Below, one piece after another: positions 37,502-50,002 of a DNA stretch of 64,000 nucleotides. Location: positions 2,108,001 through 2,172,000 of the forward strand of contig JAXBDG010000007.1 of NCBI GenBank assembly GCA_036320915.1, given 5' to 3'. The notes beneath the pieces were generated by a model, which was not told the origin of the DNA, ran no database searches, and worked only from the letters and a program-made list of their open reading frames with translations. The stretch's first letter is position 1; every line of letters begins with the position of its first letter. Made by a program: the position numbers and the translations under genes. This DNA comes from Linnemannia elongata (taxonomy: Eukaryota > Mortierellomycota > Mortierellomycetes > Mortierellales > Mortierellaceae).

Positions 37502-40500
37502 TTAGTGGAAGTACTTCTGCAAGCTGCCTCCAAGGTAGACCTCAATGTCGGCAATGACCTGCTGAGTCAAGGCCTCGACCTCATGGTCATCATCCTCCAT
37601 CAGCTCTGCCAAGAAGGGGATGGTCTCGGGCAAGAGGATCAAGAACTCCTCACCCAGACGCTTGTAGAACTCCTGGAGGACCTTGAGGGCCGACAAACGG
37701 ATCTGCTTGTTATCCTCGCGGGTCTTCAACAAGACCTGGTAGTTCAAGGGCTTCCAGAGAGCATCGTTCGACAAAGTGACAGCCAGCTGACCTAAGCAAG
37801 GGACCAACCAAGTGTTCATCCTGTTCTCGTACGACTTCCATTCGGTTCCTGCAACATCCACAGCCTGGTTCGACGTCACCAACAACTGGCTGACCAAGGG
37901 ATGCAAAAGCTTCTCGAACCGGTCGGCGTTCCAGAGTCCGTCGTTGTCGTGCAAGAAGCACTTGGTGAGCGACGAGATCATCCATGGCCACAACTCGTCC
38001 ATCTCTCTCTTCTTGATCACGGCGTCATCGTTGGATTCCTCCTCATCATCCTCGTACGACGAAGCGGCAGCAGCCTTGGCTTGCTTGGCGTAACCAGTCA
38101 ACGATTCGATGACATGATCGACGACATAGCCATAGTAAGGCGTGACAATCGACTTGAGCTGCTCGAGAAGGGAGTTCATCAACTTGTAGAAGAAGATTAG
38201 GCGGTCTTGCATGTCCTTGAACGAAGCCTTGGCAACTTGCAACTCGGTTGTAGCCCAGTCCAGAGACTTGAGGAAGAGGGGCTTGAACAGAGTCTCGTTC
38301 AACTTCATCACCAACTGCATGAAGGCGCCAATGACAGCCTCCTCCACAATAGCAACAGTCGACTGGTTCTTGGCAACGTGACCGTGAACACGGCGGTAAT
38401 CAAAGGCGCCAAGGAAAAACTTGAAGATCTGCTTGTAGTGGACAGCAATGACATCGCGGGGCATGGCAGTGACCGTCTGGCTGACAAGATCAAACAAGGC
38501 CAAGACGGAATCCTTGCCATCCTTGACGGCGGTCTCGTAGTATCCAAGGACGGGGGGAAGCAAGATACGAGGCTGGATGTGAATGGCCATCTCGGACAAG
38601 AGCTTCTTGTTCTTTTCCCGGATCTGGAGCTTCGAGGCATCAGTTCCCTCGTATCCGGCCAAAACGGGGTGCAGAGTGCTGGCGAGAATCTTGGTGACAT
38701 AGGAGCTGAGGAACTGGGGAAGGACCTTGATCAAGGTCTCGAGGTGAGCGACAACGGCCAACTGGAGCAAGACCGAGTTGTTGTAGCGGCTCGACTTCTT
38801 GCCTTCGGCTTCGGCAGCGGCGGCAGCAGCAGCAGCTGAAGCGTTGGTGCTGATAAGCGTGCTGCCGAGGATCGAAAGGACCACAGGCATAAACTTGGGC
38901 AAGAAGGGGACGACGCGAACACCGAGCTCCTGGGCCATAAAGGTAAGGCAGACCAGGCACGAGGCCTTGACTTGCTCGTTGGCGTGCAACAAACCGCTGG
39001 GTCCGATCAAAGTGGGCATGATCTTGGTCATCTCGGCAGGGTGCGAGGCTCCGAACTGGCGGACAATGGTCGAGAGACACAACAGAGCAGTCTGCTTGTT
39101 GATAGCAACCTCCTCGGCAGTGGCACCCTCGACCTGGTCGGTCTCGAGTACCTTTCTCAAGTTCTCGCTCACTCCGACAACCATGTCGACATAGATGGCA
39201 GGGACAGCGGCAGGGCTTCCGGGGACGTTCGTGATCTTCTGGTTGAAGAGACCCATAGCCTTGCGACGGATAGTGCTGTCCTTGTGCTCGAACAAGGCGA
39301 CCATAATCTTGACAAACGATGGCAGTGACAAGAGAATGTGGACCTTGTCGAGGACGTCGTAGGTGACCTTGACGATACCGCGCCAGAACTTGTTGACCAG
39401 GACCGACTGATCCTTGCGAGTGGCCAGAACATTGACAAAGTTGCTGAAAGACCCGATCAAGGTCAAAATGCGCTCAGCCAGCTGAAGGTAGTAGCCCTCA
39501 AGGACACGCTCCGATGAGGGATCCATGTTGGTCTGGGTCAAGATCTTGGACAAGAACAACTTGGAGGTCAAGACGTTGGCACTGAAGGTTAATGCGGCGA
39601 GCTTGAACTGGCGGATCTGCTTGTTGTTGTGGGTCCTATAAATTTATGCGATAAAAAAATAATGGGGTTAGAATCTGAGAAAGATGAAATAAACACGGAC
39701 AAAAAAGGGTGAGAGATGAGACTAACACATACTTGATATCAAAGAGGTGCTCCTCCATCTCGACATCTTCGCCCTCGACCTTCTCGTTAGGCAAGGCCTG
39801 AACGATGTCCATAAGGGCAATGACGGCCTTCATCTGGACAATAGACGAGAACTGGTTTGAGAGAGCAAGAGCAAACTCGCTCAGAGAGTCGGCCTCGGTC
39901 TGGTGGCCCTTGCCAGCACGCTCGGTGTACTTCTCGACAATCATGCAGATGACAACGTGCAAGAAGTCCTCTTCACCAAGAGTGGCAATCAGAATTGAGA
40001 AGAGACGGAGACGGCGATGCTTAGGGATGTGGAACAAGGCATCGACAAAGACCTTGATAATGGGGCGAACCTGGAAGGCCAGGGTCTGACCGGCTTCGCT
40101 CTGGCGACGATGGGCAGCCACCAATGGGGGGATAATCTTCTCCAAGGTCTGCTGGATGACGTGGAAACTATAGTTGTCGTCCTGACGCAAGACATTGGCG
40201 CCCATGAAGGTGAAGACAGGCATGATGTTATGGAGAACCTTGTCGGGGCAGAGAGAAGCGATGGCAGCCATGAGCAAGAGAGCTTGGTTGTGAGTCTGAG
40301 GGTTGCCGGTAGCACGGATGCAGCTGACGACCAAATCGACGCGGAGAATACCCTCCTCAACCATAATACCCTTCTCCTCAGTTTGGCGAATGTACGTGGT
40401 GAGGCTCGAGAGCAACAGCTGGTTGATGTACTCAATCGAGATGGGGGTGTTGTGGAGGTCCGAGTTCATGATAGTTGAGAGAATCTCGAACAAGGGCATG

Positions 40501-43500
40501 ATGAGCAGGTTGGAATCGTTCACCTCCTTGGATTCGAGCAACTCCAAGACGGAAACAAGGCGGTGGAGAGAATCAACCACGACACTGGGGCGGGAAGAAT
40601 CAGTAGCCACCTTGCGCTGGCGCTTCGAGGCACCGCCCTCCTCTTCGGCCTGAGCCTCCTTGACGATGCTGGACTGCACAAGAGCCAACTCGTAGATGAC
40701 GAGATCGCTGGCAATGGGGATCTCGCGAAGGACCTGCTTGACGACGCGGACAGTCTCCTGGGGAGCGTTGGTTGCAAGGTCAATAAGGACCTTAAACACC
40801 TCGCGCTTGAGGGTGGCACTGAATCCTGCAAAGAAGGCGCTGTTGATCTGGGCGAGGGCCAGACGACGGAAGGACGAGCTCGACTCCTCGGTATCGGTGT
40901 TGGTGGTGGCAGTGCTATCGAGCTTCAAGAGCTGCAAGAAGGCGGTCCTGAAACGGTTGGACTTGCCCTCCATGAGAGAAGTGGTCTCGGTCGAGAAGCA
41001 GCGCACCAAGTAGCGGGCCAGATCGGTGTGGACCTCTTGGTCAAGCTGTCCGGCAAAGGTCGAATGGACCAGGCTCTCGATTAAGGGCAGCAAGACCCTC
41101 AACTTAGTAGGCGAATGGACGTTCTCAACAAGATGCAAAAGCTCGACACGGTTGCTGATGCGGTCAAATCCAAGGACATGTGAGAGGAAGAAGGCGAGGT
41201 AGGCATCCTTTGCTGCTGCAGCCTCCTCGGACTCGCCAGAGACGGGGTTGAGGTTCTCAGCCAAGTAGATGACAATATAACCATTATCGGTGATGAACTC
41301 GCTACGTGCCTTGAGGATTCCTGCCAAGAAGGACTGTACCTGGCCAGGCAAAAGGAACTCGAGCTGGTCCGAAGTCTTGCCGTAGAAGGAGTCGTATCTG
41401 TAAATATCAGCAGCAGCTCCTTTGCCCTTCTTGCCTGTACCCTTGACCTTGGGGTAGAGGGTAGACACCGAGTTGAGACAGTCAAGGGCGGTCTCACGGA
41501 TAGACCTAGAACTGTGTCCGAGAGCCAACAAGAGGGTAGGGATGATAACCTGGAAGTCGGGAGCCTCAGCGACAGACTTTGCGGTGTAGGCTTGTAAATA
41601 GGCGTTGGCAATCTGGAGAGAGCGGAGGCGGACCAAGGTGGAGGCAGAGGCGTCGGTCCAGACATTGCACAAGAACTCAATCGAGTCGTCGCTCAGGTGA
41701 AGCTCAAACAGCTTTTCAATCATCTGCTCATAAGGGGTCATGCGAGAGGGCTCGACAAAGACCTTGTAGAGCGACAGGAGGACGGCACGGTATTCAGAAA
41801 GAGGCTCGGACGACAACCACGATTCGGTCGACTTGGCGGGCTTCTTGAGATCGGTGACAATGCTCAACAATGAAAAGTGAAGCGCGGAGAGCTCAACCAA
41901 TGGAACCCACGACTTGGACGTGACCTGGAGAAGGAACTCCTTGGAGGGGAGACCAGCCTCGTTGTGGATGACGGTGACCTTGGAAGTCGAGTGGTTCTTG
42001 AGGAGCCTGATGAGATGAGGGACAAAGGTGGAGGCGACCTTGACCTGCTGAGCAGCCTTCAACAAGTTGATAGTCTTGGTAATGACAAAGATTGACAAGA
42101 GACGGAAGGTGTTGTTCTTGCTGTCGAGACCCTGAACAAAAATGTCGAGGCTGTGTGTCAAGTTGGGGCTGCCCACAACATTGGCAGCCAGGGTGTTGAT
42201 CATGACAACGTCAGCAGCGGCCATGATCTCGGCCGAAGGTGCAGCCGAAGACTCCTTGGGGAAGTCCTTGAGAACGACGTCAATGTTCTTCAAAAGTGGC
42301 TCGCTCTTGAGCTCAGATGTGTTGATCCTGGAGATGACGGATTTGCTGACCTTGTGAAGATCCTTGACGAGGAAAATGTTGGCGACAATGATCGACAGGA
42401 CCTCTTCCCGCATGTTCTTGTGAGTGGCAAGGAAGTTGGTCAAAAGGTAGACAAGTGCATGGCGACGGGCCCCGCGGCTGGTGGTGGGAGAGGTAATGAC
42501 GTTGACCAAAGCCGAGAGGAGATCCTGAACAGGAATGAATGCGTTCAATTTCATGCTCAAGACCTGAAGAACGATCCTCTCGTCATCATCCTGGATGCGA
42601 GCGAGCAGAGTATCCTTGACGAAAGTATCCTTGTTGTTGGGATCCGCGAGCTCCGAGGTGTTTTCCTTCAAGATCTCGCTCAATTTCTTCACGGCGATGA
42701 GACGAATGGAGGCTTCGGGGTGATTGACACTCAGGAAGAGGGTAGTGTTGGACTCCTTGAGAGGCTGATGGCGAGTTCCGTTGAAGGCTTTGGCGATGAA
42801 AGAGTAAAGATGGCTGTGGGTCTTGGAGTGTTCCTCATCCTTGGAGTCGGACAACTTTTGCTGAAGGGCGGCGTCCAGATCCTGAGAGTAGTTCTCGTGG
42901 AGAACGGTCAAAATCGAAAGAGTCTTGTGGTTCATTTCGGCGTTCTCATCCTGTGCGCGCTCTGCAAGGTAAAGATCCAGGACAGTAGAGCTGACTCCGT
43001 GAACAATCGACGAAGGGAGACGCTCCTCCTTCAAGATGGTGTTGAGGACGGTCGAGTAGTTGTCGTGTTCTCCGGAATGTTTGGCGAGGGCGATGAGGAA
43101 GGGGTAGAGGAAACGCTGGGCGCTGTATTTTTGGAGAAGGGTGAGCAAGACAGTAGATATGCCGTCGATCCTGGCCAAAGTCTTGAAGGCGCGCTCTGGG
43201 AACTCTTCGAAAGTTTCCTGAGTCTGGCAGATGTGAACCAAGCAAAGCAGCATCTGGAACGCGTTCGAGTAGCTCGCGGTCATGGTAGTGAACAGAGATG
43301 AGAGAACTTCCATTGTGAGAGTGGCGCGTTCCGAAATTTGTGAGATGATCATGTACGAAGCAATCTAGGTATAAAAAGGTCATATACATTTTGCATGTTA
43401 GGCTTAGTTGTAACACCACTTTGGGGGATATTTTGTCTGCTAGCAAATGAACATGCTGTACCATGCGATGAAAGATGCCTTACCTGGTACTCTGGTGAGT

Positions 43501-44435
43501 TCTTGGCCTTCAGTCCGTCGAGAATATATGGGAAAATGGCGGTCAAAACCTCGTCTGTGATTGCTGGCAAAGTGGCAATGTACTGCAACATTACTGCGGC
43601 GTAGAAGGACATAAGGGTCTTAAAGGAGGTACGGCGGGTTACAGCCTGGAGAACCATCTCGCAGATGAACTCAACGAGAGAGCGATCCTTGAGCATGCTC
43701 TGAATCAACAAAGTCCTGTCCAAAGGCTGCTTGCTCTTGCGAATGGGGCGGAGAAAAGCCCAGCGACTCGTCTCCCTATTATGTTAAAAAACACGATTCC
43801 GTTAGTACTCAATGTCCCAATTGAGTGTTCCTGCCTTTGCCAGAGAAGCAGATTGAAAGGTACATACTCGATCTGGAGGATGGAGACCATGGTAACAAAG
43901 AGCGCAGTCTCATGGTAGGGGAGGATGGCCTGCATGACGGCGTCGACGTTGTACTCGTTGATACGGAATCGACGAATGAGCCACTCCAGAGCCTTTCCTG
44001 CTGGCTTCAACATGAAGTAAGGCGACATTTGGCGAAGAAACAATGTAATACTCTCGTCCAGCTTGGCATTATCCTCCTTGGTCTAAGTTGTCCATTGAAT
44101 AGAGAATGTACAGATTGGTCAATAAGGAACTTTGAGAAGCAACTTCATCAACCCATTGGAGATAACAGTATGAAAGAGAATAGTACTTGGAGGACACGAT
44201 CGACGCCCTTCATGGATTCAGCAAAGAGGGTCTTCTCGAAGGCAGCAAATTTGGTGTCGAGCTGCTTGAGCTCTGTGATGCCGTTGACACCAATGGAGTA
44301 GATGGTGTCGATATCATAGTCGGCGGCCTGTTTGGAGTCGAAGAGGAAGGATGCACGGTGCTTTGTTGCCTTCTCGTAGCCCTTTGTAACATCGGCGGTG
44401 CCAATCTTTTTCAGCTGCTGTGCTAAAGACGACAT
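37502..44435 (-). CDS. utp10: U3 snoRNA-associated protein 10 (UTP10/HEATR1)
   Basis: Five exons on the complement: 44187-44435, 43868-44082, 43484-43775, 39733-43364 and 37502-39635, giving 2173 residues, close to the length of animal HEATR1 and longer than yeast Utp10. The protein is a scaffold of the small-subunit processome in the nucleolus, needed for early 18S pre-rRNA processing and rDNA transcription. The N-terminus MSSLAQQLKKIG and the following SKQAADYDIDTIYSIGVNG are typical of the family, as is ETSRWAFLRPIRKSKQPLDR at the start of exon 3. The whole length is helical HEAT-like repeats. The last exon covers the conserved BP28CT-type C-terminal region and ends in a HEAT repeat with TIPFLAELMEDDDHEVE. 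A Lys/Arg patch KRQRK lies at about 1120. All four introns keep frame. It is divergently arranged with TRAP1. Confidence 0.95.
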
Positions 44436-45008
44436 CTTTTGTGTATGAAATATGTGTTTATGGGTGTATATAGTGTTTAGTGATATGAAAAATGCGAAAG
44501 TAAAAGTTAAAAAATGAAAAGTATGCAAGAGTGTGAAATGAATATGAATGAGATGGAAAAAAAAAATACAACAGAAAAAGAAATAAAACAAAAGTGAACG
44601 GAGGAGGAGAAGGAAGAAGGGAGAAGAAGGGAGAGTGAATGGACAATGCTCTCTTGGCTGAAGGAGAGATTGAACCAAGGGGATAACGAGGGGGGGAGTG
44701 AGAGGAGAAGAACAAACAACGGTCAGGGCACACCTATACTACAAAAAAAAAAAAAAAAAAGAAAAGAAAACACCAAATCTTGTTTACAACTGCTTCCAAG
44801 CCACCCATTGCGGAGCGCAAAAGCAGTCAACTTGAAAACTGGAAATGGGAGCTAGAAAGTCCCAGAAACTTGTCACTTCGAATCACTCTTCCTTCAGGTC
44901 CGACAATTGAGCAGGATAAAGTCTCCGCTCTCCACTTTCCTTCGCCCCTTTTTTATTCCTCTCCCTCCCTTTCTCATTCGCATTCATTCCACTTCTTCTC
45001 ACAAAAAC
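44436..45008. promoter_or_regulatory. divergent promoter between utp10 and TRAP1
   Basis: 573 bases separate the two start codons. An A tract of 18 bases lies at 44743-44760, and CT-rich runs lie next to the TRAP1 start. The only specific site I can name is the heat shock element listed separately. Confidence 0.6.
44854..44872 (+). promoter_or_regulatory. candidate heat shock element upstream of TRAP1
   Basis: The spacing fits alternating GAA and TTC units: GAA at 44855, TCC at 44860, GAA at 44865 and TTG at 44870, each five bases apart. Two units match exactly and two have one mismatch. It lies about 140 bases before the TRAP1 ATG, a sensible place for Hsf1 control of a mitochondrial Hsp90. 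Function is inferred from the pattern alone. Confidence 0.45.
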
Positions 45009-47681
45009 ATGCTGCGCTCACTCGCAAGAACCGCCTTGGCCGCCAGGGCCCATACCGCTGCCTCGCCTGTTGCAACCCCCACTGCAAAGGTAAAACAACC
45101 CTCAACACACCAACTTGCCCTTCTTATCTTCCCTCTGCAACGCCCTTCTCCATTTATCCATCTGGTCCCTGAGAAACAGAATAGAACCTCAACCCTCTCC
45201 GATCTGTTAACATTAAAAAACTGACCACCAGTTTTCAAACGCCTCTCTTCACACTTTCAATTAGACCTTCTACTCCACTGCCCTCCGATCAACTGCCATC
45301 CCCGTCGGTCGCAAGACTGGTCACATCGCCTACAACTCAATCCGCTCCTTTGCTACCGAATCCTCGACCTCTGCCGATCAGGATCAGGAGGAAAGGGTTA
45401 TTGGCGAGACTAAGAAGAAGACCTTCCAGGCCGAGACCCGCAAGTTGCTCGACATTGTCACCCACTCGCTATACTCTGAGAAGGAGGTCTTTGTCCGGTA
45501 TGTTGAACTGCGCTGCAGATCATCATCGAAGTAAGAGTAGGTGTAAAAAAACGGGTGGTCAGTATATCTAACATATGATATCCTCCTATATATTAGTGAG
45601 TTGGTTTCGAACGCCTCAGATGCCTTAGAGAAGCTTCGTCACTCCCAATTGACTGACGCCAGCCTTGACAGCGGAAAGCCCATGGAGATTCACATCTCTG
45701 TGGACGAGGCCAAGAACACCTTCACCATTCAGGATTTCGGTATTGGAATGACAGAGGAGGAGGCCATCTCCAACTTGGGAACCATTGCCAGATCAGGATC
45801 CAAGGCCTTCCTGGAGAACTTGGAGGGTGAGAGCGGCGCTGCCTCGACCAAGGACAAGATCATTGGACAGTTCGGTGTCGGATTCTACTCTGCCGTACGT
45901 ACACTATACTTCATTGACTATGATATATGATTGCGTGGAGGTGATCTGAGGACTAATTAATTTATCATCTCTTTTTCTAGTTCATGGTTGGATCCGAAAT
46001 CAAGGTTTACACTCGCTCAGCCACGCCTGGCTCCAAGGGCTACTGCTGGACATCAGATGGGTCAGGATCGTACGAGATTGCCGAGGCTGAGAACGTTGCT
46101 GTTGGAACCAAAATCGTGATCAAGCTCAGGGATGAATGCAAGGAATACGCCAAGGAGGTTGTTGTCGAGGCCATCATCAAGAAGTACTCCAACTTTGTCG
46201 ACTACCCTGTTCACCTCAACAGCAAGAAGATCAACGCCGTCCAGCCTCTCTGGACCAAGGATAAGAACGATATCACTGAGCAGGAGCACATTGAGTTTTA
46301 CCGTTATGTCGCTGGTGCCTGGGACAACCCCCAGTTCAAGCTCGTCTACAAGACCGACTCACCCCTCGCCATCAGCAGTTTGCTCTACATCCCCCAGCGC
46401 CACATGGAGGTCTTGGGCATGCAGAGAGAGGAGCCTGGTGTCAGTCTTTACTCTCGCAAGGTAATGATCCAGGCAAAGTCTAAGGCTCTTTTGCCCGAGT
46501 GGCTCCGTTTCGTCAAGGGTGTTGTCGACTGCGAGGATCTTCCCCTCAACGTCTCGCGTGAGTTGCTCCAGGATCAGTCCTTGTCCAAGTTGCGTCAGGT
46601 CTTGACTGGACGTGTCATTAAGTGGATGGAGAATGAGGCAAAGGTCGACCCTAAGACATACAACCACTTTTTCGAGGAATTCGGCACCTTTATCAAGGAG
46701 GGCGTCTGCACTGAGAACGAGTCGACTCGCCCCAATGTCGCGAAGTTGCTTCGCTATGAGAGCAGTGCCGGAGCCTCGGGCGATGTCATCAGTCTCAAGG
46801 AGTACGTCGACAGGATGAAGCCTGGACAGGAGAACATTTACTACACCTGCGTGCCCAAGCGCAAGTTTGCCGAAGAGAGCCCTTACTTTGAAGAGTTCAA
46901 GGAGAAGGGTATTGAGGTCTTGTTCTTGTACGACACTGTCGATGAATTTGTTGTCAACAACTTGCGCCAGGTCGGTCAGCACAAGTTGGTCTCAATCGAT
47001 GCTGCTGATATCAAGGATCCCGTCCTCGATGGTTCGTCGTCCAAGGATGGCGCCAAAGATGATGATAAGAAGGAGGAGGATCCTGTTGCCAAGGAGGAGG
47101 CCAAGTTGGAGGGCGAGAGAGTTGCCGAGTGGTTCCGCGATACGTTGGGCATGCAGGTCCGCAAGGTTGATGTCTCGAAGCGCCATATGAGCCACCCCGC
47201 TGTTGTGACGGAGCATGACTCGCCCGCTGTCCGCAAGATGATGGCCATGATGTCTGGAGCTGCCAAGGTTGGGGAGGACAACTTGCCTCCTACCCCTACC
47301 AACCTCGAGATCAACGTTCACCACCCCATTATCAAGAAGCTCTGGTCTGTTAAGAACCAGGATCCCGCCTTTGCCAGACAAGTTGCCGAGCAGGTTAGTA
47401 TCATTTTCATTTACGATTATTTCTTGGCTCCTTATTCTTGAACGAGTGTGAGTGTGACAAAGTATTAACGTTTTTTTATTTGTTTACCCTTTTTGCATGG
47501 TGCATGATAGATTTACGACAATGCATTGATTGCAGCTGGTGTTTTGGACGATCCCCGTTCGATGCTTAAGCGTTTGAACACCATCATGGAGGCTTCCTTG
47601 TCTGCGTCTGCATCCTCAAAGTCTAAGGATACGGTCATGCAGTCCAAGAAGATTGAGGTCGTCGAGGGTGAGAAGGTGTAA
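45009..47681 (+). CDS. trap1: TRAP1, mitochondrial Hsp90 chaperone
   Basis: Five exons, 45009-45089, 45265-45497, 45597-45894, 45981-47393 and 47511-47681, give 731 residues. It is an ATP-dependent chaperone of the mitochondrial matrix. The N-terminus [15 protein letters not shown] is an Arg-rich presequence. The ATPase domain shows [14 protein letters not shown] (106 onward, with the catalytic Glu and ATP-site Asn), DFGIGM, and [10 protein letters not shown]. The middle domain has [11 protein letters not shown] with the conserved Arg. The C-terminal dimerisation domain contains [12 protein letters not shown] and MMAMMSG. The cytosolic Hsp90 charged linker and C-terminal MEEVD are absent, as expected for the organellar form. 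An acidic, Lys-rich insert ([10 protein letters not shown]) sits before the C-terminal domain. Budding yeast lacks TRAP1, so its presence argues for a fungus outside that lineage. Confidence 0.95.
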
Positions 47682-47910
47682 AGAAAGTATTATTATGTAT
47701 CACAACAACCACATAGAACTATTACAGAGAATACAACCCGTTTTCGTATCTTTCGTTTTTGGATCATGAAGCACGACACACTTATCACAAATCAATGCAC
47801 GGGAAATGGATCACAATTGAGCACACCGTAAATGAGAATACAGACATTTTTTTTTATTACTATTCCTATGAAGCAAACATTGAAGTGTGACAAAAAACAC
47901 CTTCCGCCGT

Positions 47911-48766
47911 CTACCATCTCAAAAAGTGAGAGGGGCACTCATAACCATCAGGGTTCTTGTCCAGATACTTTTGATGATAAGCCTCCGCATCGAACCACTC
48001 GCCCGCAGGGACAATCTGGGTCACAATAAGCTTGCCCTTGTAATGCTTCTCCTGGACTTCAGCAGTGACCCTTTTGGCAATCTGCTCCTGCTCGGGGGAA
48101 TGGTAAAAGATGGCAGAGCGGTACTGGGTGCCGACGTCGGGGCCTTGGGAGTTGAGGGTGGTGGGGTCGTGCATCCTGTAGAAGAATTCGACCAGGTTGG
48201 GGTAGTTGATCTTGTCATTAGGGGTGTAGTGGATCTGGAGTGCCTCTGCGTGCTTGGTCGATCCTGTGCAGACCTATTCGGTTATGAACGGTGAGTGAAA
48301 TGTAGTAGGGAGAAAGGAGTTAATCGAGGCTCCGATGGTTAATTGCTTGTTCGAAGAGGGCGATAATGCTACTGACTCATCCTTTCCATTTTGCATCGTG
48401 CTAGCGTGCTCTTCACTTTTCACTGTCAAACGACGTGGTGTTGTGTTGTGTTATGCTATGTTGTTGTAAAAAGTACCTTCTTGTAATCGGGGTTGTTGTC
48501 GGCACCACCGGTGTATCCAACGCTGGTCTTGATGTTCTCGTCCTTGTAGAAGCGCTGGAATGCCTTTTCAACACCCCTATAAACAGTAGTTGTGAAGGAG
48601 TTATGAGTGAGTGTGAGAACACAGAAGACGAGCTCGGAGGAAAGGAATGAAGTGCGCAGACAATCTATTAAATAGCATGGCCGTTGTGGGATAAAAGAGA
48701 AAAGACTTTTCAAGAGGGTACGACTTACCAGAAGCATCCGGCGGCAAAGGTAGCGGTTTCGGTCAT
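47911..48766 (-). CDS. msrA: peptide methionine sulfoxide reductase A
   Basis: Three exons on the complement: 48729-48766, 48477-48576 and 47911-48273, giving 166 residues, a normal length. It reduces methionine-S-sulfoxide in proteins, with thioredoxin as reductant, and so repairs oxidative damage. The catalytic motif GCFWGVE spans the first intron, with the nucleophile Cys 11 in exon 1. VGYTGG and the split KKVCTGSTKHAEALQI follow, then DVGTQYRSAIFYHS, the usual substrate-binding stretch. A possible resolving Cys lies in the C-terminal YECPSHF. The first exon is only 38 bases and the intron donor supplies an immediate TAA if retained. There is no targeting sequence, so it is probably cytosolic. 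Confidence 0.93.
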
Positions 48767-50002
48767 AGTGCGTGGTCTGAGAGTGGACTTGAGAAGAGGG
48801 AGTATGGCAGGAATGGTGAAGAAGGAAGCGTGTTTTGACGTTGAATGAGAAGTGAATGGAGGAAGTGAAGTGAAGAGTGAGAAAAGTTCTTCACTTTGCT
48901 CTTCTTTATATGAACCGTTTTCAGTTTGTCAGCCAATGGAAGGGGCTGGCAGGTCACAGTTCAGGTGCATCGAAATGTGCGACAATATAATATCTGATGC
49001 GCGGGAACAAACGTCAACTCAACAAACAAACGGCCGAATCGCGCCATACCCAACCTTCACAGCCATTCGCTCTTTTCTTTTTTCCTCCTTGTCGTCTTCG
49101 TTGTTGTTGTCAGCGAGACTCACACTGGTGCGACAATCTTTCTCTCTTTCTCTAGCTGAGATGAATGCTGCTATCATTCCCCCCATGAATTTTGAAAGTC
49201 AGTAGACAAGCCAACTCACACCAAAACGAGTTCATCGATGACGCTAAAGGGCGCGCGTTTATCCGCCGCATGTATGGTTCCAGAGAAAATCGTTCTTTCG
49301 GGACCCCAGGATAAAAGTACCAAAGTATGCTAGCCCTGGTTTCGAGGATGATCACTTGCAAATATGTATGGTATGCCATGTGTGCGTGTTTGTATCAACA
49401 ACATCCTTTAGACACTTTTTCGATCTGGTTCTCCTTCAAAGATTTGCCACCAAGTTTTCAATGTCAGTGTTGATAGATTACTCCTTGTTTACTCGACTCA
49501 CTTCCATCCGTTTCCAATGTATCTTCCTAAAGAGAGTTCTTCACCCACAGCAGTGCTTTGCCTACTCTCTCTCTCTACCTATAAATAATAAGTGCGATAA
49601 GCTGAAGGAGGGATGGCGAGTGTATACTTGTAAGTGTGCCATGCCTCGTCTCACCTCCTGTATTAAAATGCGATCCAAATGTGGCTTTTATCCTTCCTCC
49701 TCGAATGTGCCACGAGGATCAAAGAACAAGAGCGACAGACCGTCACTTTCTCCTGTTCCCTCTGAGCCAGTCCCCGCAGACAGACGCGACATTTTTTTTT
49801 TATTCCATACCACGACCATATCACGGACTGAATAGACGGACGGACTGGACTGACTTGCTGGGCATCATCTCGACTCACACAACAACCGCCAAAGGCCGCT
49901 CCACCCCTGCTCCTCCTCCTCATCCACTCACCCTTTGACCGACTGAGCCATTCGTCACAACACTTACACATACCACAACTATACCGCCACCCCTCCTAAC
50001 CA
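48767..50002. other. divergent intergenic region, msrA and exo84 promoters
   Basis: About 1.2 kb without a supported gene. A CCAAT box lies at 48934 on the plus strand, about 170 bases upstream of the msrA start. Frames of 75-160 codons in this stretch have no recognisable features. Confidence 0.5.

Noticed and set aside
42153..43301. 382-codon plus-strand open frame
   Set aside because: It lies antisense to the conserved UTP10 coding exon, has no recognisable features, and is explained as a shadow of the real gene's codon pattern.
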